From Streptomyces sp. NBC_01408 (GTDB lineage Bacteria; Actinomycetota; Actinomycetes; Streptomycetales; Streptomycetaceae), in the NCBI RefSeq assembly GCF_026340255.1, contig NZ_JAPEPJ010000002.1, positions 434,001-498,000 of the forward strand: a stretch of DNA of 64,000 nt, written 5' to 3'. Below are positions 61,839 through 64,000 of the stretch, one piece after another. Position numbers and translations under genes: made by a program. Below the pieces are notes generated by a model. That model saw only the letters and a list, made by a program, of their open reading frames with translations, searched no databases and was not told where the DNA came from. How positions within the stretch are numbered: position 1 is the first letter of the stretch; each line of letters begins with the position of its first letter.

Positions 61839-62534
61839 GTGCGGCTCCACACCCACACCTGGGGCGAGGGCGACCGCCTCGCGCTCCTCGTCCACGGCAT
61901 GATGGCCGACCACCGGACCTGGCGCCGGGTCGGTCCCGCCCTCGCCGACCGCGGTTACCGCGTCATCGCCGTGGACCTGCGCGGCCACGGCGCCAGCGGG
62001 CGGGGCGAGTACACCCCCGCGCTCTATGCCGACGACCTGGTCGAAACGCTGCCGACCGGAGCCGAACTCGCCCTCGGCCACTCGCTGGGCGCCCTGAGCC
62101 TCTCCCTCGCCGTAGGACGACTGAAGCCGCGGCGCGCGGTGTTCTCCGACCCGGCCTGGTATCTGGCCGGTCCCGCCGAGGGCATGGCTCCGGAGGCGCT
62201 GGCGCGGTTCAAGGCAGCGCCGAAGGAGCAGATCCGGGCCATGAACCCGCGCTGGGACGAGGCCGATGTCGACATCGAACGGGAGACCCTCGCCGTGTGG
62301 GACGAGACGACCGCCCTCGGCCTCGCCCCGCTGCTCGGCTCGGACCTGATGCCTGCCGCGCCGGTGGTCCCCTCGCTCGTGCAGCTCGCCGACCCCAGTT
62401 TCCTGATCGACGGGGAGCGTGCAGCGCTCCTCGGGGCGCGCGGCTTCGAGGTGCGTTCGGTCCCTGGCGCCGGACACACCATCCACCGGGACGACTTCGA
62501 CGGTTTCATGGCGTCACTGGAGGGATGGCTCTAG
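61839..62534 (+). CDS. Alpha/beta hydrolase
   Basis: 231 residues from the GTG at 61839. Oxyanion motif LLVHGMMADHRTWRRVG, strand-4 RVIAVDLRGHGASGRGEY, nucleophile elbow LALGHSLGALSLSLA (Ser near 84), acid region LADPSFLIDG and catalytic His in VPGAGHTIHRDDFDGF. It is a complete small lipase/esterase/hydrolase of unknown substrate. It lies beyond the MFS relic on the same strand, so it was probably once the second gene of that LacI-controlled unit. Confidence 0.85.
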   Translation: MRLHTHTWGEGDRLALLVHGMMADHRTWRRVGPALADRGYRVIAVDLRGHGASGRGEYTPALYADDLVETLPTGAELALGHSLGALSLSLAVGRLKPRRAVFSDPAWYLAGPAEGMAPEALARFKAAPKEQIRAMNPRWDEADVDIERETLAVWDETTALGLAPLLGSDLMPAAPVVPSLVQLADPSFLIDGERAALLGARGFEVRSVPGAGHTIHRDDFDGFMASLEGWL

Positions 62535-62593
62535 CCGGGTACAACCGGCGCCCGTTACTGTCGACTTACTGAGCGGTAATGGGGAGGTCGCGG

Positions 62594-64000
62594 GTGTCGG
62601 ATTCTTCAGCGTCTACGGTCCCGAGGGGCTCGGGGGGCGCGGCGGCCACTTCGGAACGCCCTCCCTCCGGGCTGGTGGAGATGGCCGCCGCGCTCGCCGA
62701 AGGCAGCGTCTCCGCACGGCAGTTGACCGAGCGTGCGCTGCGCCGGATCGCCGCCGCGCAGCCGGAGCTCAATGCTTTCCGGATCGTCCGCGCCGAGGCC
62801 GCGCTCGCGGAGGCCGACGCGGCGGACCGGCGACTCGCCGCCGGGGAGCGGCTGCCACTGCTGGGCGTGCCGCTCGCCGTCAAGGACGACATGGACGTGG
62901 CCGGGGAGCCGACCGCCTTCGGCTGCGCCGGGGCGTTCGCGCCGAAGACCGCCGACAGCGAGGCGGTACGGAGGCTGCGCGCGGCCGGTGCGGTGATCGT
63001 CGGCAAGACCCAGACGCCGGAGCTGGGCCAGTGGCCCTTCACGGAGGGCGAGGCCTTCGGCGAGACCCGCAATCCGTGGAACCCGGCCTACACGCCCGGT
63101 GGTTCCTCGGGCGGCTCCGCGGCCGCCGTGGCGGCGGGGCTGGTCCCGGCGGCGCTCGGGTCCGACGGCGCGGGTTCCGTCCGGATCCCCGCGGCCTGGA
63201 CCCATCTGGTGGGCGTGAAACCGCAGCGCGGGCGCATCTCCACCTGGCCGGAGCCCGAGGCCTTCCACGGGCTCACCGTCAACGGCGTGCTGGCCCGCAC
63301 CGTCGCGGACGCCGCGCTCCTGCTGGACGCGGCGAGCGGCCCGCATCCGCAGGACCTGCACCGCCCGGCGCGCATCTCGGCGGTGGAGGCGTCCCGGCGT
63401 ACGCCGAGGCGGCTGCGGATCGCCCTGTCCTTCGGGACGGCCTTCACCGCCACCGCCAAGTCCGTGGACCCGGAGGTCCGTTCGGCCGTGGAGCGGCTGG
63501 CCGGGCAGTTGGAGGCGCTGGGGCACGAGGTGGTCCCGGAGGACCCCCGGTACGGCCCGGTCGGCCTGGCCTTCGTACCCCGGGCGACCAGCGGGGTACG
63601 GGACCTGGCGGCCCTGGTGCCGGACCGCTCGCTGCTGGACCCGCGCACGCACGGGGCGGTGCGCACGGGCCGGATGCTGGGCGGGCTGGCACTGCGGATC
63701 TCCCGTCGGGCGGAGGCGGCCCTGCAACGGCGGGTCGGGGAGGTCTTCGGGCGCTTCGACGTGGTGCTGACACCGACGACGGCCACGCCCGCGCTGCGGA
63801 TCGGGGCGCTGGCCGGTCTGGGGACGATGGCCACGGACCGGGCGATGATCGCCGCCTGCCCGTACGCCTGGACGTGGAACGTGCTGGGCTGGCCGGGGGT
63901 GAACATCCCGGCGGGCTTCACGGACGAGGGCCTCCCGCTGGGCGCCCAGCTCCTGGGCCCCGCGGACTCCGAACCGCTGCTGCTGTCGCTGGCCGCGCAG
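62594..64000 (+). CDS. Amidase-signature enzyme (cut by window end)
   Basis: 469 codons visible from the GTG at 62594 (GGGGAGG before it); the frame is still open at 64000. The amidase signature triad is present: catalytic Lys in LAVKDDMDVAG, and Ser-Ser in the Gly-rich TPGGSSGGSAAAVAAG followed by ALGSDGAGSVRIPAA, where the usual GSDGGGSIR has one Gly changed to Ala. Amidases of this family hydrolyse carboxamides in the cytoplasm; the substrate is open. Length (family 450-500) suggests only the last residues are missing. Confidence 0.85.
   Translation, partial: MSDSSASTVPRGSGGAAATSERPPSGLVEMAAALAEGSVSARQLTERALRRIAAAQPELNAFRIVRAEAALAEADAADRRLAAGERLPLLGVPLAVKDDMDVAGEPTAFGCAGAFAPKTADSEAVRRLRAAGAVIVGKTQTPELGQWPFTEGEAFGETRNPWNPAYTPGGSSGGSAAAVAAGLVPAALGSDGAGSVRIPAAWTHLVGVKPQRGRISTWPEPEAFHGLTVNGVLARTVADAALLLDAASGPHPQDLHRPARISAVEASRRTPRRLRIALSFGTAFTATAKSVDPEVRSAVERLAGQLEALGHEVVPEDPRYGPVGLAFVPRATSGVRDLAALVPDRSLLDPRTHGAVRTGRMLGGLALRISRRAEAALQRRVGEVFGRFDVVLTPTTATPALRIGALAGLGTMATDRAMIAACPYAWTWNVLGWPGVNIPAGFTDEGLPLGAQLLGPADSEPLLLSLAAQ

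Overview
The window is high-GC actinobacterial DNA and looks like Streptomyces or a close relative. Evidence: G/C in almost every third codon position, frequent GTG starts, leaderless-looking or GGAGG-type ribosome sites, long GC hairpin terminators without a T-run, and families typical of streptomycetes (DUF6230/DUF6114, DUF5988, DUF2087, DUF5682/SWIM/VWA/MoxR cluster, IS5-type elements). No tRNA, rRNA or CRISPR array was seen.

Region 1 (1-7.3 kb) is defence-like. A half-size type I specificity-like gene overlaps hsdM. A 1321-residue superfamily 1 helicase with a long coiled-coil insert follows. No hsdR is present in the window.

Region 2 (7.3-19.2 kb) is the most interesting part. A minus-strand four-gene operon (15729 down to 7732) encodes a HelD/UvrD-like helicase with a zinc cluster and a nuclease-like tail, a helical protein with a possible degenerate J-like tail, a GrpE-like protein, and an Hsp70 whose C-terminus is a NYN/PIN-type RNase domain. 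The last three genes overlap by 4 nt each. The operon is bracketed by two same-orientation copies of an integrase gene, one a short relic and one a truncated gene, and by IS5-family ends. This looks like a mobile chaperone-helicase-RNase conflict system.

Region 3 (19.4-36.1 kb) is a graveyard of broken genes: ppdK, a sulP permease with an inverted internal segment, a GAF sensor kinase, an ABC ATPase, an MBL-rhodanese gene, a class II amidotransferase, kdpD, DUF2254, an NPCBM glycosidase tail and znuA. Among them are apparently intact genes: ppk2, a cupin, a PfkB kinase, DUF5988, a duplicated DPBB-like secreted protein, a LuxR regulator, two small secreted proteins and an IS427-like element. 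Several of the broken genes (ppdK, GAF kinase, ppk2, pfkB, MBL-rhodanese) resemble the content of actinobacterial hypoxia/dormancy (DosR/OsdR-type) loci. I infer that such a locus has decayed here.

Region 4 (37.4-64 kb) is orderly chromosome: pirin/TPR pair, rRNA G-methyltransferase, MerR regulator, a DUF6230-DUF6114-secreted protein operon, DUF2087, a phosphodiesterase, and a tightly overlapping five-gene WGR/DUF4132-MoxR-DUF5682-VWA-SWIM operon. After that come a flavin disulfide reductase, thioredoxin, aldehyde dehydrogenase, thiolase, a LacI regulator with palindromic candidate operators next to an MFS relic, an alpha/beta hydrolase and an amidase cut by the window end.

Starts were chosen by ribosome site, overlap with the upstream gene and family alignment from memory. 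No database search was run, so family names are recognition calls.
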